Assembly (NCBI RefSeq): GCF_000423345.1
Contig: NZ_AUHU01000005.1
Coordinates: 372,001-436,000 of the forward strand
Length of the DNA stretch: 64,000 bases
Direction of reading: 5' to 3'
Source of the DNA: Marinimicrobium agarilyticum DSM 16975
GTDB lineage: Bacteria; Pseudomonadota; Gammaproteobacteria; Pseudomonadales; Cellvibrionaceae
Part shown: in pieces, positions 26,689 to 36,749 of the stretch
How positions within the stretch are numbered: the first letter of the stretch is position 1
Layout of the letters: every line of letters starts with the position of its first letter
Notes under the pieces: generated by a model
What the model was told of the DNA's origin: nothing
What the model saw: only the letters and a program-made list of their open reading frames with translations
The model's database searches: none
Translations under genes and position numbers: made by a program

Positions 26689-28101
26689 ATGAGCCATCAA
26701 AGCGAATTGATCGAAACCGATATCGATGCTTATCTCGACCAGCATGAGAACAAAGAGCTGCTGCGCTTTCTTACCTGCGGCAGCGTCGACGACGGCAAAA
26801 GCACACTGATTGGCCGCCTGCTGCACGACTCCAAAATGATCTATGAAGATCAGCTGGAGTCGATCAGTTCCGATAGTTCCAAATACGGCACTACGGGTGA
26901 GAAGGTCGACCTGGCATTGCTCGTGGACGGTCTTCAGGCCGAGCGAGAGCAGGGCATTACCATCGATGTGGCCTATCGTTATTTCTCCACCTCCAAGCGC
27001 AAGTTCATTATCGCCGACACGCCCGGGCACGAGCAGTACACCCGCAATATGGCCACTGGCGCCTCCACCTGTGATCTGGCAATCATCCTGATTGATGCTC
27101 GCCACGGGGTGATGACGCAAACCCGACGGCACAGCTATATCGCTTCGTTGCTGGGCATCAAGCACATTGTGGTTGCCATCAACAAGATGGACCTGGAAGG
27201 TTTCAGCGAGGAAGTCTACAACCACATCAAGGCCGATTACCTGAATTTTGCCCAGAAGCTGGGCATGAAAGACGTTCAGTTCGTGCCGATGTCCGCGCTG
27301 GATGGGGACAATGTGGTCAATCGCAGTGAACGCTGTGACTGGTACACCGGCCAGACCCTGATGGAAATTCTGGAAAATGCGCCGGTGATGGCCGAGCGCA
27401 ACTTTGACGATTTCCGCTTCCCCGTGCAGTACGTCAACCGGCCTCACCTGAACTTCCGCGGCTTTTGCGGCACCATCGCCTCCGGCGTGGTGAAAGTGGG
27501 CGATGCCATCAAGGTGATGCCGTCCGGTAAAACCAGCAAAGTGAAGTCTATTGTCACTTTTGATGGTGATTTGCAGGAAGCCTTCGTGGGTCAGGCCGTG
27601 ACACTCACTCTGGAAGATGAGATCGATGTCAGCCGTGGCGACATGATTGTGCTCGCGTCGGACAAGGTCGAGCAGACCAATCATCTGAAAGCCCATCTGG
27701 TCTGGATGAATGAAGACGTTGGCCAACCCGGCAAAGAGTATCTTTTCAAGTTCGCCAGCAAAGTGGTGTCGGGCCACGTTGACCAAGTGGATTATCTTGT
27801 CGATGTGAACACCCAGGAACAGAAGCCCGGGGATAAACTTCAACTGAACGATATCGCCGTGGCGGATTTGACCTTCAGTCAGCCGGTGGTGGTGGACGCT
27901 TATCCTAACCATCGGTTTACCGGCTCATTCATTGTCATTGATCGTCTGACCAACATCACCGTTGGCGCCGGTATGGTGATCGAAGGCCTGCGCCGGACCA
28001 AAACCTCCCACACGCAGTTCAGTGAGTTTGAGTTGGAGTTCAATGCGTTGGTGCGTAAGCACTTCCCGCACTGGGACGCCAAAGATATCTCCAAACTGTA
28101 G
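26689..28101 (+). CDS. cysN: Sulfate adenylyltransferase subunit 1 (CysN GTPase)
   Basis: EF-Tu-like GTPase that drives the APS-forming reaction of CysD. 470 residues: G1 [15 protein letters not shown] (near 32), G2 region [16 protein letters not shown]3 [18 protein letters not shown]4 NKMDL, then beta-barrel domains 2 and 3. The C-terminus ends at the barrel; there is no fused CysC kinase and no cysC follows, so APS kinase activity must be elsewhere or absent. Translation is probably coupled to cysD (2-bp gap; AGGAGG inside the cysD end). Confidence 0.97.
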   Translation: MSHQSELIETDIDAYLDQHENKELLRFLTCGSVDDGKSTLIGRLLHDSKMIYEDQLESISSDSSKYGTTGEKVDLALLVDGLQAEREQGITIDVAYRYFSTSKRKFIIADTPGHEQYTRNMATGASTCDLAIILIDARHGVMTQTRRHSYIASLLGIKHIVVAINKMDLEGFSEEVYNHIKADYLNFAQKLGMKDVQFVPMSALDGDNVVNRSERCDWYTGQTLMEILENAPVMAERNFDDFRFPVQYVNRPHLNFRGFCGTIASGVVKVGDAIKVMPSGKTSKVKSIVTFDGDLQEAFVGQAVTLTLEDEIDVSRGDMIVLASDKVEQTNHLKAHLVWMNEDVGQPGKEYLFKFASKVVSGHVDQVDYLVDVNTQEQKPGDKLQLNDIAVADLTFSQPVVVDAYPNHRFTGSFIVIDRLTNITVGAGMVIEGLRRTKTSHTQFSEFELEFNALVRKHFPHWDAKDISKL

Positions 28102-28114
28102 CGCACGTCGGTTT

Positions 28115-28148
28115 GGCCGGTCTGCCCTCAACGCTGGGCAAACCGGCC
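28115..28148 (+). terminator. Hairpin after cysN
   Basis: A 13-bp stem with one mismatch (28115-28127 and 28136-28148) and an 8-nt loop, 13 bp after the cysN stop. No T-run follows, so it is either a weak terminator or an mRNA 3'-end stabiliser. Confidence 0.5.
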
Positions 28149-28205
28149 TGCCACCCCCCCAGTCGCCTGACTTTGTGACACACTTCAAATCCTGAAATTT
28201 TGTCG

Positions 28206-28242
28206 GTGATTTCCTACAAACCGTCTGTGTGATTTCTCCTAC
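28206..28242 (+). promoter_or_regulatory. Direct repeat GATTTCCTAC / GATTTCTCCTAC upstream of the HhH gene
   Basis: GGTGATTTCCTAC (28205-28217) and TGATTTCTCCTAC (28230-28242) are repeated about 22 bp apart, roughly two helical turns, in the 231-bp leader of the next gene. Such spacing suits a dimeric activator. Regulator unknown. Confidence 0.35.
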
Positions 28243-28332
28243 GCGCCAAGCGTTTCCCCCTCTAATCTACACCCAACGTCATCGAACGACGTTTAACCAT
28301 CCATTCGAAAATGTTTGAAAAAGGAGTTCATT

Positions 28333-28599
28333 ATGAAATTGATTTCATCCTTCCTGTGTTCTCTCGCACTGTTGTTCAGCGTAGCGGCCTGGGCCGAGCC
28401 CGCCGCTCCGATCAATATCAACACCGCCGACGTCGAGTCTCTGGCGCAGTTGGATGGTGTGGGCGAGAAAAAAGCGCAAGCCATTTTGGCGTGGCGTGAT
28501 GCCAACGGCGAGTTTGTAAGCGTGGACCAGTTGGCTGAAGTTCGCGGCATTGGCGAGGCGACCATTGAAGCCAACCGCGAAAAAATCACGTTGGAGTAA
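28333..28599 (+). CDS. Secreted ComEA-type helix-hairpin-helix protein
   Basis: 88 residues. A clear Sec signal peptide (MKLISSFLCSLALLFSVAAWA, cleavage after AWA) is followed by one helix-hairpin-helix domain: ININTADVESLAQLDGVGEKKAQAILAWR and VRGIGEATIEANREKI. The start is the ATG at 28333, preceded by AAGGAG; an upstream in-frame TTG is less likely. ComEA proteins bind incoming DNA in the periplasm during transformation. Short HhH-only periplasmic versions are common in gammaproteobacteria and their role is not established. It is monocistronic between a cysN hairpin and the terminator before pyrF. Confidence 0.88.
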   Translation: MKLISSFLCSLALLFSVAAWAEPAAPININTADVESLAQLDGVGEKKAQAILAWRDANGEFVSVDQLAEVRGIGEATIEANREKITLE

Positions 28600-28742
28600 T
28601 CGCTTCATCAGGTCCTGACAGGAGTGCCCCCTTTCTCCTGACACCGGGCACTCCTTCCTGATGGCCAAAGGCTCCTGAATGCGGAGCTTCTGGTAACTGA
28701 AGATTAGACGCTGCAATTTAATGCCAAATTTGATTTAATGGC

Positions 28743-28773
28743 AGCCCGGGTCCCGTAGATCCGGGCTTTTTTT
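28743..28773 (+). terminator. Rho-independent terminator just before pyrF
   Basis: AGCCCGG/CCGGGCT stem (28743-28749, 28761-28767; extendable to 9 bp with a G-T pair) followed by seven T (28767-28773). It ends 17 bp before the pyrF ATG. It terminates the HhH gene or acts as a leader attenuator for pyrF. Confidence 0.85.
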
Positions 28774-28790
28774 CGTTCAGGGGGACCATT

Positions 28791-29501
28791 ATGCCCAAGC
28801 CCGAGGCTCCACGGATCGTTGTGGCCATGGACTACGATAACCTCGACGACTGCCTGACCATGGCACGTCGCCTGTCTCCAGAGTATTGCCGCCTGAAAGT
28901 CGGCAAGGAGCTGTTCACCCGCAGTGGTCCGAAAGTGGTTGAACGACTGCAGGATCTGGGGTTCGACCTTTTCCTCGACCTCAAATTTCACGATATTCCC
29001 AACACCGTGGCGGGAGCGGTCAGGGCCGCCGCCGATCTCGGTATCTGGATGGTCAATGTCCACGCCAGTGGCGGAGAACGGATGATGTCGGCGGCCCGCG
29101 AGGCCGTAGACAAGGTCTCAGGCCGGCGGCCATTGCTGATCGGCGTCACTGTTCTGACGAGTATGTCCGCGGAAGACCTGGCCAGTATCGGCATTGCCCG
29201 CTCCCCCATGGAACAGGTCATGCATTTGGCGCAGTTGAGCCATAATAGTGGCCTGGACGGTGTGGTATGCTCGGCTCAGGAGGCCGCCGCCCTGAAAAGT
29301 CGCCATGGAGACGACTTTTGCCTGGTCACGCCCGGCATTCGCCCGGCAGACAGCGCGGCCGACGACCAGCGTCGTACCCTGACACCGGAAGAGGCGATAA
29401 AGGCCGGGAGCCATTATCTGGTGATTGGACGGCCGATCTCCCGAGCCGAAGACCCGATTGCGCGCTGCCGAGAGATTGCGTCGTCTATTGAAAGCCTGTG
29501 A
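28791..29501 (+). CDS. pyrF: Orotidine 5'-phosphate decarboxylase
   Basis: Last step of de novo UMP synthesis (OMP to UMP). 236 residues, TIM barrel, with [13 protein letters not shown] at the first strand, the catalytic Asp-Lys-x-x-Asp cluster in [29 protein letters not shown], and the phosphate-binding VTPGIRP and VIGRPISRA. The ATG at 28791 has GGGGGA upstream. The ribosome site is only a few bases from the terminator T-run. cmk, also pyrimidine metabolism, follows after 36 bp. Confidence 0.97.
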   Translation: MPKPEAPRIVVAMDYDNLDDCLTMARRLSPEYCRLKVGKELFTRSGPKVVERLQDLGFDLFLDLKFHDIPNTVAGAVRAAADLGIWMVNVHASGGERMMSAAREAVDKVSGRRPLLIGVTVLTSMSAEDLASIGIARSPMEQVMHLAQLSHNSGLDGVVCSAQEAAALKSRHGDDFCLVTPGIRPADSAADDQRRTLTPEEAIKAGSHYLVIGRPISRAEDPIARCREIASSIESL

Positions 29502-29537
29502 CCCATTGTTTGAGCAAGCCGTAGGAACGAGATTCGA

Positions 29538-30215
29538 GTGACTCCCACACCACGTTTTATACCCGTAATCGCCATTGATGGCCCCAGTGGCGCCGGAAAG
29601 GGCACCTTGAGCCGTCTGGTCGCTCACCGATTGGGCTACCACTTGCTCGACAGTGGTGCCCTGTATCGCCTTACGGCCCTGGCGGCGATGGACGAAGGCG
29701 TCGACATTGATGACCCCGAGACCGTGGCGAACGTCGCCCGCCACCTGGACGTTACCTTCGACGCCGAAGGCGCTGAAACCCGCATCTTGCTGAACGGCCG
29801 CGATGTCTCCCGTGACATACGCACCGAAACGGTGAGCATGAATGCTTCCAAAGTGGCCGCCTATCCTCCAGTGCGCGAGGCGCTTTTGCAGCGCCAGCGT
29901 GACTTTCGCCGGGAACCCGGGCTGGTGGCCGACGGTCGGGATATGGGGACCACCGTGTTTCCGGATGCCCAAGTGAAGATCTTCCTGACGGCCAGCCCGG
30001 AAGCCAGGGCAGAGCGGCGCTACTTGCAGCTGCTCGAAAAAGGCGAGAAAGTGGATGTGGACGCCCTGGCGGACGATATACGCCGGCGCGACCAGCAGGA
30101 TAGTGAGCGCACTATCTCTCCGTTGAAACCCGCGGAAGACGCTCGCTACCTCGACAGCACGGACCTCAGTATTGACGAGGTGCTCGAACAGATACTGACG
30201 GCCGTCAAGCCCTGA
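29538..30215 (+). CDS. cmk: Cytidylate kinase
   Basis: Phosphorylates CMP and dCMP. 225 residues from a GTG at 29538. P-loop [17 protein letters not shown] near residue 13, then LDSGALYR, the NMP-binding insert, the [11 protein letters not shown] signature and a lid with [10 protein letters not shown] and [14 protein letters not shown]. In Pseudomonas cmk directly precedes rpsA. Here 4.5 kb with sugar-nucleotide genes and a repeat composite intervenes. Confidence 0.96.
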   Translation: MTPTPRFIPVIAIDGPSGAGKGTLSRLVAHRLGYHLLDSGALYRLTALAAMDEGVDIDDPETVANVARHLDVTFDAEGAETRILLNGRDVSRDIRTETVSMNASKVAAYPPVREALLQRQRDFRREPGLVADGRDMGTTVFPDAQVKIFLTASPEARAERRYLQLLEKGEKVDVDALADDIRRRDQQDSERTISPLKPAEDARYLDSTDLSIDEVLEQILTAVKP

Positions 30216-30304
30216 GCCGCGGTGAATGCCTCCCGGGCGGTCGAAAGACAACAATGTCAACACTCACGATTTTCAACACTGACACGAGACTGGATGGAAC
30301 GAAG

Positions 30305-31660
30305 ATGAGCCTAACTTGTTTCAAAGCCTACGATATTCGCGGCAAACTGGGTGAAGAGCTGAACGAAGACATTGTCTATCGTATCGGCCGCGCCTTTGCC
30401 GAATTCCTCAAGCCCAAGACCGTTGTGGTCGGTGGTGATGTTCGCGAAACCAGCGAGACCCTGAAGCTTGCGGTCGCTCGCGGCCTTCAGGATGCCGGCG
30501 CCGATGTCATCGATATTGGCTTATGCGGCACGGAGGAAATCTACTTCGCCACCAGCCATCTGAAAGCTGACGGCGGTATCGTCGTCACCGCCAGCCACAA
30601 CCCCATCGACTACAACGGCTTGAAAATGGTGCGCGAGGGCTCCCGGCCCATCAGCGGCGACACCGGCCTGAACGACATCCAGGCCATGGCGGAAGCCAAC
30701 GAGTTTCCCGCCGTGGACGACGCCAAGCGGGGCGAATACCGCAAGGGCTCGGTCCTTGAGGACTACATCCAGCACCTGTTGAGCTACGTCGACACCAGCA
30801 AGCTCAAGCCACTGAAACTGGTGGTCAACGCAGGCAACGGCGCGGCGGGCCATGTCATTGATGCGATCGAACCGCACCTGCCGATGATCGAATTCATCAA
30901 GGTCCACCACGAACCGGACCCGACTTTCCCCAATGGCATCCCCAACCCGCTGCTGCGCGAAAACCGCGCTTCCACCAGCGAAGCGGTGATCAAACACGGT
31001 GCCGACATGGGCATTGCCTGGGACGGCGACTTCGACCGCTGCTTCCTGTTTGACGAAAAGGGCGAGTTTACCGAAGGCTACTACATCGTCGGCCTGTTGG
31101 CTGAGGCCTTCCTGCTGAAAGTCCCCGGCAGCAAAATCATTCACGACCCCCGGCTGACCTGGAATACCATCGATATCTGCGAGAAGCATGGCGGTACGGC
31201 AATCCAGTCCAAAACCGGCCACTCCTTCATCAAGGAACGCATGCGCCAGGAAGACGCCATCTACGGTGGCGAGATGAGCGCCCATCACTACTTCCGCGAC
31301 TTCGCCTACTGCGACAGCGGCATGATCCCCTGGCTGCTGGTGGCCGAACTCATTGGTCGCAAGGGCGAAACCCTTTCCGAGCTGCTGCAGGAATGCATCG
31401 ACCGCTTCCCGTCGCCGGGTGAAATCAACAGCAAGGTCGACGATGCCGCCGCTGCCATTGATCGCGTGTTTGAGCATTACAAAGACCAGGCCAAGGCCAT
31501 CGACCGCGCCGACGGCATCACCATGGAATTCGACGATTGGCGCTTCAACCTGCGCATGTCCAACACCGAACCGGTCGTCCGCCTGAATGCCGAAAGCCGC
31601 GGCGATAAGAAACTCGTCCAGGAAAAAACGGACGAAGTCTTAGCGCTGTTAAATCAGTAG
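30305..31660 (+). CDS. manB: Phosphomannomutase (CpsG/ManB type)
   Basis: Interconverts mannose 6-phosphate and mannose 1-phosphate for GDP-mannose synthesis. 451 residues from the ATG at 30305 ([20 protein letters not shown]), closely resembling the E. coli CpsG N-terminus. An in-frame ATG at 30254 would add 17 atypical residues. It has the phosphoserine loop [14 protein letters not shown], metal loop DGDFDRC, sugar loop [13 protein letters not shown] and phosphate loop [12 protein letters not shown]. It belongs to the manB-galU-manC cluster. It could have phosphoglucomutase side activity like AlgC, but the sequence looks CpsG-like. Confidence 0.94.
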   Translation: MSLTCFKAYDIRGKLGEELNEDIVYRIGRAFAEFLKPKTVVVGGDVRETSETLKLAVARGLQDAGADVIDIGLCGTEEIYFATSHLKADGGIVVTASHNPIDYNGLKMVREGSRPISGDTGLNDIQAMAEANEFPAVDDAKRGEYRKGSVLEDYIQHLLSYVDTSKLKPLKLVVNAGNGAAGHVIDAIEPHLPMIEFIKVHHEPDPTFPNGIPNPLLRENRASTSEAVIKHGADMGIAWDGDFDRCFLFDEKGEFTEGYYIVGLLAEAFLLKVPGSKIIHDPRLTWNTIDICEKHGGTAIQSKTGHSFIKERMRQEDAIYGGEMSAHHYFRDFAYCDSGMIPWLLVAELIGRKGETLSELLQECIDRFPSPGEINSKVDDAAAAIDRVFEHYKDQAKAIDRADGITMEFDDWRFNLRMSNTEPVVRLNAESRGDKKLVQEKTDEVLALLNQ

Positions 31661-31793
31661 CGGGATGCACCTCGGAGGGCAGGGGGTCGGGTGCACCCGA
31701 TGCCCTGACCGGACTTTCTGGAGCCCCTAACGTTAAGTGAGCCGACCAAACACAATTCTTGGGAACGAGACCCCAAATCAAAAGGAGTACGTT

Positions 31794-32678
31794 ATGCAGA
31801 TCAAAAAAGCCGTCATCCCCGTCGCCGGACTGGGCACCCGAATGCTCCCGGCCACCAAAGCCATCCCCAAAGAAATGCTGCCCGTGGTTGACCGGCCCCT
31901 GATCCAATACGTGATCGAAGAAGCGGCTGCGGCTGGTATCAAAGAAATTGTTCTCGTTACCCACGCCAGTAAAAACTCTATCGAAAACCATTTCGACACC
32001 AGTTTCGAACTTGAGGCCCAGCTCGAAGCACGCCTCAAGCGCTCCCTGCTTGAAGAAGTCCGCTCCATTACACCGCCGGGGCTTACCGTCATCTCCGTGC
32101 GCCAGGCCGAAGCCAAGGGGCTGGGCCATGCCATCCTGTGCGCCCGCCCCGTAGTGGGGGAGGAGCCCTTCGCCGTCCTGCTGCCGGACGTGCTGATCGA
32201 CAAATACCACTGCAACCTTCGCACGGACAACCTGGCCGGCATGACCAAGCGCTTTAATGAAACCGGCCACAGCCAGATCCTGGTGGAAGAAGTGCCCTGG
32301 GACGTCGTTCACAAATACGGTGTGGTTGACTGCGGTGGCGCCGAACTGAAGCAGGGCGAATACGCGGCGCTCAAGGGCATGGTGGAGAAACCGGAAAAAG
32401 ATGCCGCACCTTCCAATATGGCCATCGTCGGCCGTTACGTCCTGTCCCAGTCTACGTGGGACCTGCTGGCCAAAACCCAGCCCGGTGCCGGCGGCGAGAT
32501 TCAATTGACCGACTCTCTGGATGCCCTGGTAACCGACGAAACCGTCGAAGCCTTCCGGTTGACGGGGCAGAGTCACGATTGCGGTTCCAAGCTCGGCTAT
32601 ATGAAAGCCAACATCGAGTACGGTACGCGCCACCACGAAATTGGTGGGCAGTTTGATGAATACCTGAAGAGCCGGTAG
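31794..32678 (+). CDS. galU: UTP-glucose-1-phosphate uridylyltransferase
   Basis: Makes UDP-glucose for exopolysaccharide, LPS and trehalose pathways. 294 residues from the ATG at 31794, with AAGGAG 6 bp upstream (an in-frame start at 31737 lacks this). It has the nucleotidyltransferase signature [62 protein letters not shown] and [13 protein letters not shown]. It lies 133 bp after manB and 7 bp before manC. Confidence 0.96.
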   Translation: MQIKKAVIPVAGLGTRMLPATKAIPKEMLPVVDRPLIQYVIEEAAAAGIKEIVLVTHASKNSIENHFDTSFELEAQLEARLKRSLLEEVRSITPPGLTVISVRQAEAKGLGHAILCARPVVGEEPFAVLLPDVLIDKYHCNLRTDNLAGMTKRFNETGHSQILVEEVPWDVVHKYGVVDCGGAELKQGEYAALKGMVEKPEKDAAPSNMAIVGRYVLSQSTWDLLAKTQPGAGGEIQLTDSLDALVTDETVEAFRLTGQSHDCGSKLGYMKANIEYGTRHHEIGGQFDEYLKSR

Positions 32679-32685
32679 GGCCGCG

Positions 32686-34098
32686 ATGATCATTCCCGTT
32701 ATTCTCGCCGGGGGCTCCGGCTCCCGGTTGTGGCCCCTGTCCCGGAAGCACTACCCCAAGCAACTGCTAAAGCTCTTTGGGGAAACCACCATGCTGCAGC
32801 AGACTTTGCTGCGCCTGGAGGGCGTGCCCGAGCTGGGCGACCCGATTGTGGTGTGCAACGAAGAGCACCGCTTCATGGTCGCGGAGCAGCTCAATGAAAT
32901 CGGCCGATCGGAAGCCTCCATTCTGCTGGAGCCCGTCGCCCGCAACACAGCACCAGCGCTGGCTTTGGCGGCGGTCAAGGCACGCACTCTGGTCGATAAT
33001 CCCACGTTGCTGGTGCTCGCGGCTGATCACATGATCCGCGACATCGAGACGTTTCATGCGGCCATCGACGCGGCGATCAATGCCGCCGAGGCGGACAAGC
33101 TGGTGACGTTCGGCGTCCAGCCCACCCGCCCGGAAACCGGCTACGGCTACATCAAAACCGACCGAAGCGGTAGCGGGCAGAGCAGCTATCCGGTCCAGCA
33201 GTTCGCTGAAAAGCCGGACCTGCCCACCGCCGAACGTTATTTGGCCGAAGGCAACTACTACTGGAACAGTGGCATGTTCGTGTTCCGGGTGAAGCCGTTT
33301 CTCGAGGAACTGGAGCGCTGCTCCCCCGCGGTGCTCCACGCCGCTCAGGCTGCCTACGACAACGCCACCACAGACCTGGACTTTGTCCGTATCGACCGCG
33401 ACGCCTTCGCGCAAGCTCCGGATATTTCCATTGACTACGCGGTGATGGAAAAGAGCCGCAACGTGGTCTGCGTACCGCTGGACGCCGGCTGGAGCGACGT
33501 CGGTTGCTGGCAGTCCTATTGGGAGTTGTCCGATAAGGACGAGAACGGCAACAGCTTCGTGGGCGACGCCATTGATGTGGGCTCCAAAAACACTCTGGTG
33601 TTCTCCCAGGACAAGTTGGTGGCGACCATTGGCGTGGACAATCTGATGGTGATCAACACCCCGGACGCGGTTCTGGTGGCGAACAAGAACGACGCCCAGC
33701 AGGTCAAGAAGGTGATCGCGGAGATCGAGCGGCGCAACCGCACTGAGCATCTGCAGCACCGGGAGGTTTATCGCCCCTGGGGTTGCTACGATTCGGTGGA
33801 TGAGGGTACCCGCTACCAAGTCAAACGCATCCGGGTGAAGCCGGGCGCGAGCCTGTCGTTGCAGATGCATTACCACCGTGCCGAGCACTGGGTGGTGGTA
33901 AAGGGCACTGCCAAGGTGGAGCTGGACGACAATACCGTTCTGCTGTCCGAGAATGAGTCCACTTACATTCCCATCGGCACCCGTCACCGCCTCAGCAACC
34001 CGGGCAAGATTCCCCTGGAAATCATCGAGGTCCAGTCTGGTCCTTACCTGGGCGAGGACGATATCCAGCGTTTCGACGATGAATATGGTCGGGCTTAG
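32686..34098 (+). CDS. manC: Mannose-1-phosphate guanylyltransferase / mannose-6-phosphate isomerase
   Basis: Type II bifunctional enzyme (AlgA/ManC/CpsB) supplying GDP-mannose. 470 residues. The guanylyltransferase domain has LAGGSGSRLWPLSRKHYPKQ at residues 7-26, AADHMIRD and FAEKPD. A C-terminal cupin isomerase domain (from about residue 360) has RPWGCYDSV, the metal ligands in QMHYHRAEHWVVVKGTA and the substrate loop YIPIGTRHRLSNPG. It starts at the ATG at 32686, 7 bp after galU, and ends the sugar-nucleotide cluster; the repeat composite at 34120 follows 21 bp later. Confidence 0.96.
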   Translation: MIIPVILAGGSGSRLWPLSRKHYPKQLLKLFGETTMLQQTLLRLEGVPELGDPIVVCNEEHRFMVAEQLNEIGRSEASILLEPVARNTAPALALAAVKARTLVDNPTLLVLAADHMIRDIETFHAAIDAAINAAEADKLVTFGVQPTRPETGYGYIKTDRSGSGQSSYPVQQFAEKPDLPTAERYLAEGNYYWNSGMFVFRVKPFLEELERCSPAVLHAAQAAYDNATTDLDFVRIDRDAFAQAPDISIDYAVMEKSRNVVCVPLDAGWSDVGCWQSYWELSDKDENGNSFVGDAIDVGSKNTLVFSQDKLVATIGVDNLMVINTPDAVLVANKNDAQQVKKVIAEIERRNRTEHLQHREVYRPWGCYDSVDEGTRYQVKRIRVKPGASLSLQMHYHRAEHWVVVKGTAKVELDDNTVLLSENESTYIPIGTRHRLSNPGKIPLEIIEVQSGPYLGEDDIQRFDDEYGRA

Positions 34099-34119
34099 GT
34101 TTTTGGAGTTGATGTGATG

Positions 34120-34222
34120 GTCCGGCCAGAGGTGGGGTAAGGCTTTCCAAGACACGCCGTTAATACGGTTCTACGCGCTCCACGGTCTCGAAAGACCTTA
34201 CCCCACCTAGAGCCTCGGTGCG
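34120..34222 (-). repeat. Hairpin repeat unit HP5 (decayed, short core)
   Basis: Arms 34128-34153 and 34185-34209 pair with several mismatches. The core (34154-34184) is only 31 nt, lacking the middle of the type-B core but keeping both ends. The right end CCTCGGTGC is degenerate. This looks like a deleted copy. Confidence 0.8.
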
Positions 34223-34249
34223 ATATTCTGGGCTCGGGGGCTTATGACT

Positions 34250-34351
34250 CGTAGGGTAGGTAAGGCGTTAGCCGCCACCTACCACCTTAAGGCTATCCGC
34301 TTTCCGACACTCTCTTCCGCAGGTGGCGGCTAACGCCTTACCTACGCTACG
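34250..34351. repeat. Second-family inverted repeat R2a (GTAGGGTAGGTAAG type)
   Basis: 31-bp arms at 34250-34280 and 34321-34351 with one mismatch and a 40-nt loop. The same outer sequence GTAGGGTAGG recurs in R2b. It sits exactly in the spacer of composite CE2. Confidence 0.88.
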
Positions 34352-34366
34352 CAAAGATTTGAACGT

Positions 34367-34539
34367 TGGCACTGAGGGCTGAGCAGGGCATACCCCTCCA
34401 AGACCGTGGAGCGGGGGACCCGCGATTCGAGCCCCCAGGGGCCGCTCTTTGGCATCCATGCCATCGCGGCATTAGTGAATCCCTTCACGTCATGGGTTTA
34501 CGGCGTGTCTTGGAGGGGTATGTCCTGCTCAGCCCGGGC
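34367..34539 (+). repeat. Hairpin repeat unit HP6 (type B core with 51-nt insertion)
   Basis: Arms 34377-34404 and 34507-34534 pair over 28 bp with one mismatch. The core (34405-34506) is 102 nt, a type-B core interrupted after its AGCCCCCAGG segment by about 51 nt. The insert contains TGGCATCCATGCCA, which resembles the small hairpin of type-A cores. TGGCACTGAGG lies at 34367-34377. Confidence 0.85.
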
Positions 34540-34586
34540 TCTCTATGCCCATATAAACCAAAATAGCGCCCAATCAAAGCCAGTTC

Positions 34587-34615
34587 TTGCCATATCCCCC
34601 ACAATCTGCTAGCCT
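34587..34615 (+). promoter_or_regulatory. Candidate rpsA promoter
   Basis: TTGCCA (34587-34592), 17-bp spacer and TAGCCT (34610-34615) with an extended TGC before the -10. It leaves a leader of about 190 nt containing several potential hairpins (for example CTGGCGCCAG) before rpsA. S1 is known to autoregulate through its leader in E. coli; that here is inference. Confidence 0.4.
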
Positions 34616-34810
34616 GCCGCGCTTGCTGGAGAGTGTATCCAACTCGTTGTTTACGATCCCTGGCATAGCAGGCCTGGCTGGCGCCAGCTTCGAAAGCCAG
34701 ATCCCTGCTCAAACTTAACCGGCCCGTACAACTGGCAGTACGGTAAACCCGTGTAAAGAGCGACCACATCCCACCGCTCCACCGGGTATTGATAGGGTAT
34801 ATGAATGACC

Positions 34811-36490
34811 ATGAGCGAAAGTTTTGCTGAACTGTTCGAAGAGAGCTTAAAAACCGTTGACATGCAGCCCGGCACCATCGTGACCGGCGTTGTCATCGAC
34901 ATGGACAAAGACTGGGTTACGGTACACGCCGGCCTCAAGTCTGAAGGCGTCATCCCCGCCAACCAGTTCCTCAATGAAGACGGTGAACTGGACCTGCAAA
35001 TCGGCGACGAAGTGCAAGTGGCCCTGGAAACCGTAGAAGACGGTTTCGGCGAGACCCGTCTGTCCCGTGAAAAAGCCAAGCGCGCTGAAGCCTGGAAAGT
35101 GCTGGAAGCCGCTCACTCTGCCGACGAAGTGGTTAAAGGTGTTATCAACGGTAAGGTTAAAGGTGGCTTCACCGTGGATGTGTCCAGCATCCGTGCCTTC
35201 CTGCCGGGCTCTCTGGTAGACGTTCGCCCCGTGCGCGATACCACCCACCTCGAAGGGAAAGAGCTGGAATTCAAGGTAATCAAGCTTGACCAGCGTCGTA
35301 ACAACGTCGTGGTGTCTCGCCGTGCCGTTCTGGAGCAAGCCAACTCCGAAGAGCGTGAAGAACTGCTGGCTACCCTGCAAGAGGGTATGACCATTAAAGG
35401 TATCGTCAAGAACCTGACCGATTACGGCGCCTTCGTCGATCTGGGCGGTGTTGACGGCCTGCTGCACATCACCGATATGGCCTGGAAGCGCATCAAGCAT
35501 CCGAGCGAAATCGTGAATGTCGGCGACGATATTGAAGTAAAAGTCCTGAAGTTCGACCGCGAGCGCAACCGCGTTTCTCTTGGTCTGAAGCAGCTGGGTG
35601 AAGACCCCTGGGTCAACATCACCGCTCGCTACCCGGAAGGCGTCAAGGTCAAGGCCGTTGTCACCAACCTGACCGACTATGGCTGCTTTGCCGAACTGGA
35701 AGAGGGTGTGGAAGGTCTGGTTCACGTCTCCGAAATGGACTGGACCAACAAGAACATCCACCCGTCCAAGGTTGTGAACGTGGGCGATGAAGTCGAAGTC
35801 ATGATCCTGGATATCGACGAAGAACGTCGTCGTATCTCCCTGGGTATGAAGCAATGCCAGGAAAACCCCTGGGACGTATTTGCTCGCACCTACGCCAAGG
35901 GCGACAAGATCACCGGTAAAATCAAATCCATTACCGATTTCGGTATCTTCATCGGTCTGGATGGCGGTATCGACGGTCTGGTGCACCTGTCCGACATCTC
36001 CTGGCACGAAACCGGGGAAGAAGCGGTACGCAAGTACAAGAAGGGCGACGAGCTGGAAACTGTGGTTCTGGCCATCGACCCCGAGCGCGAGCGTATCTCA
36101 CTGGGCATCAAGCAGCTGGAAACCGACCCCTTCTCTGAATACCTGGCCGAGAACGACAAAGGTTCCGTGGTCAAGGGTATCGTGAAGGAAGTCGAAGCCA
36201 AGGCGGCCATCGTGACTCTGGCGGAAGACGTGGAAGCGACTTTGAAGGCCTCTGAACTGAGCCGTGAAAAAGTTGAAGACGCGCGCAACGTACTGAAAGA
36301 AGGCGAAGAAGTCGAAGCCAAAATCATCAGTGTTGACCGCAAAAACCGCACCATCAACTTGTCCGTGAAGTCGAAAGACGTTGCGGAAGAGAAGACTGCG
36401 GTGAAAGAGCACAGCGCCAAAGCTTCTGAGCAGAGCTCGCCCACCACGCTGGGTGACCTGATCAAGGCGCAGATGAAGAACCAAGACTAA
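34811..36490 (+). CDS. rpsA: 30S ribosomal protein S1
   Basis: Binds mRNA leaders and delivers them to the 30S subunit. 559 residues with six S1 (OB-fold) domains. Recognisable repeats include [60 protein letters not shown] and [20 protein letters not shown]. The ATG at 34811 ([14 protein letters not shown]) matches the usual start; an in-frame ATG two codons earlier (34805) is possible. There is no strong Shine-Dalgarno sequence, as is common for rpsA. The codon bias looks like a highly expressed gene. ihfB, the usual next gene, is absent; a terminator follows. Confidence 0.98.
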   Translation: MSESFAELFEESLKTVDMQPGTIVTGVVIDMDKDWVTVHAGLKSEGVIPANQFLNEDGELDLQIGDEVQVALETVEDGFGETRLSREKAKRAEAWKVLEAAHSADEVVKGVINGKVKGGFTVDVSSIRAFLPGSLVDVRPVRDTTHLEGKELEFKVIKLDQRRNNVVVSRRAVLEQANSEEREELLATLQEGMTIKGIVKNLTDYGAFVDLGGVDGLLHITDMAWKRIKHPSEIVNVGDDIEVKVLKFDRERNRVSLGLKQLGEDPWVNITARYPEGVKVKAVVTNLTDYGCFAELEEGVEGLVHVSEMDWTNKNIHPSKVVNVGDEVEVMILDIDEERRRISLGMKQCQENPWDVFARTYAKGDKITGKIKSITDFGIFIGLDGGIDGLVHLSDISWHETGEEAVRKYKKGDELETVVLAIDPERERISLGIKQLETDPFSEYLAENDKGSVVKGIVKEVEAKAAIVTLAEDVEATLKASELSREKVEDARNVLKEGEEVEAKIISVDRKNRTINLSVKSKDVAEEKTAVKEHSAKASEQSSPTTLGDLIKAQMKNQD

Positions 36491-36512
36491 TACGTTAGTC
36501 AGGTTGTTCTGA

Positions 36513-36542
36513 AAAAGGTCGGCATTTGCCGGCCTTTTTTTT
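36513..36542 (+). terminator. Rho-independent terminator after rpsA
   Basis: GGTCGGC/GCCGGCC stem (one G-T pair) with loop ATTT, preceded by A5 and followed by eight T. It begins 23 bp after the rpsA stop. Confidence 0.9.
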
Positions 36543-36749
36543 GCCTGAAATTTATTCTGTTGCCTGAATCAACACCTTTGATCTCCGGTGTGGGCACATA
36601 TAACTATAAAGTATAGCGAATGTCCAAAATAGTCCGGTTTTTGTTGGTAGTACACGCCTTCGTCCTCTAAGGTATAAGTAAGTGCCGCTAATGGCTGTTT
36701 TTTTCAGCGATAGCAGGCAACCCACTCAGCTGTAACTAAGAGGTCAACT

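Larger units (their letters stand above)
34120..34539. repeat. Composite hairpin element CE2 (HP5 + HP6) with nested second repeat
   Basis: Head-to-head pair with outer ends GTCCGG (34120-34125) and CCGGGC (34534-34539). The spacer between the inner ends holds the long inverted repeat at 34250-34351. It lies between manC and rpsA, both on the plus strand, and occupies most of the 712-bp gap. Confidence 0.88.

Noticed and set aside
36491-36749. ihfB expected after rpsA
   Set aside because: Only a terminator and non-coding sequence are present before the ATP-grasp gene; no IHF-like peptide can be read in any frame.
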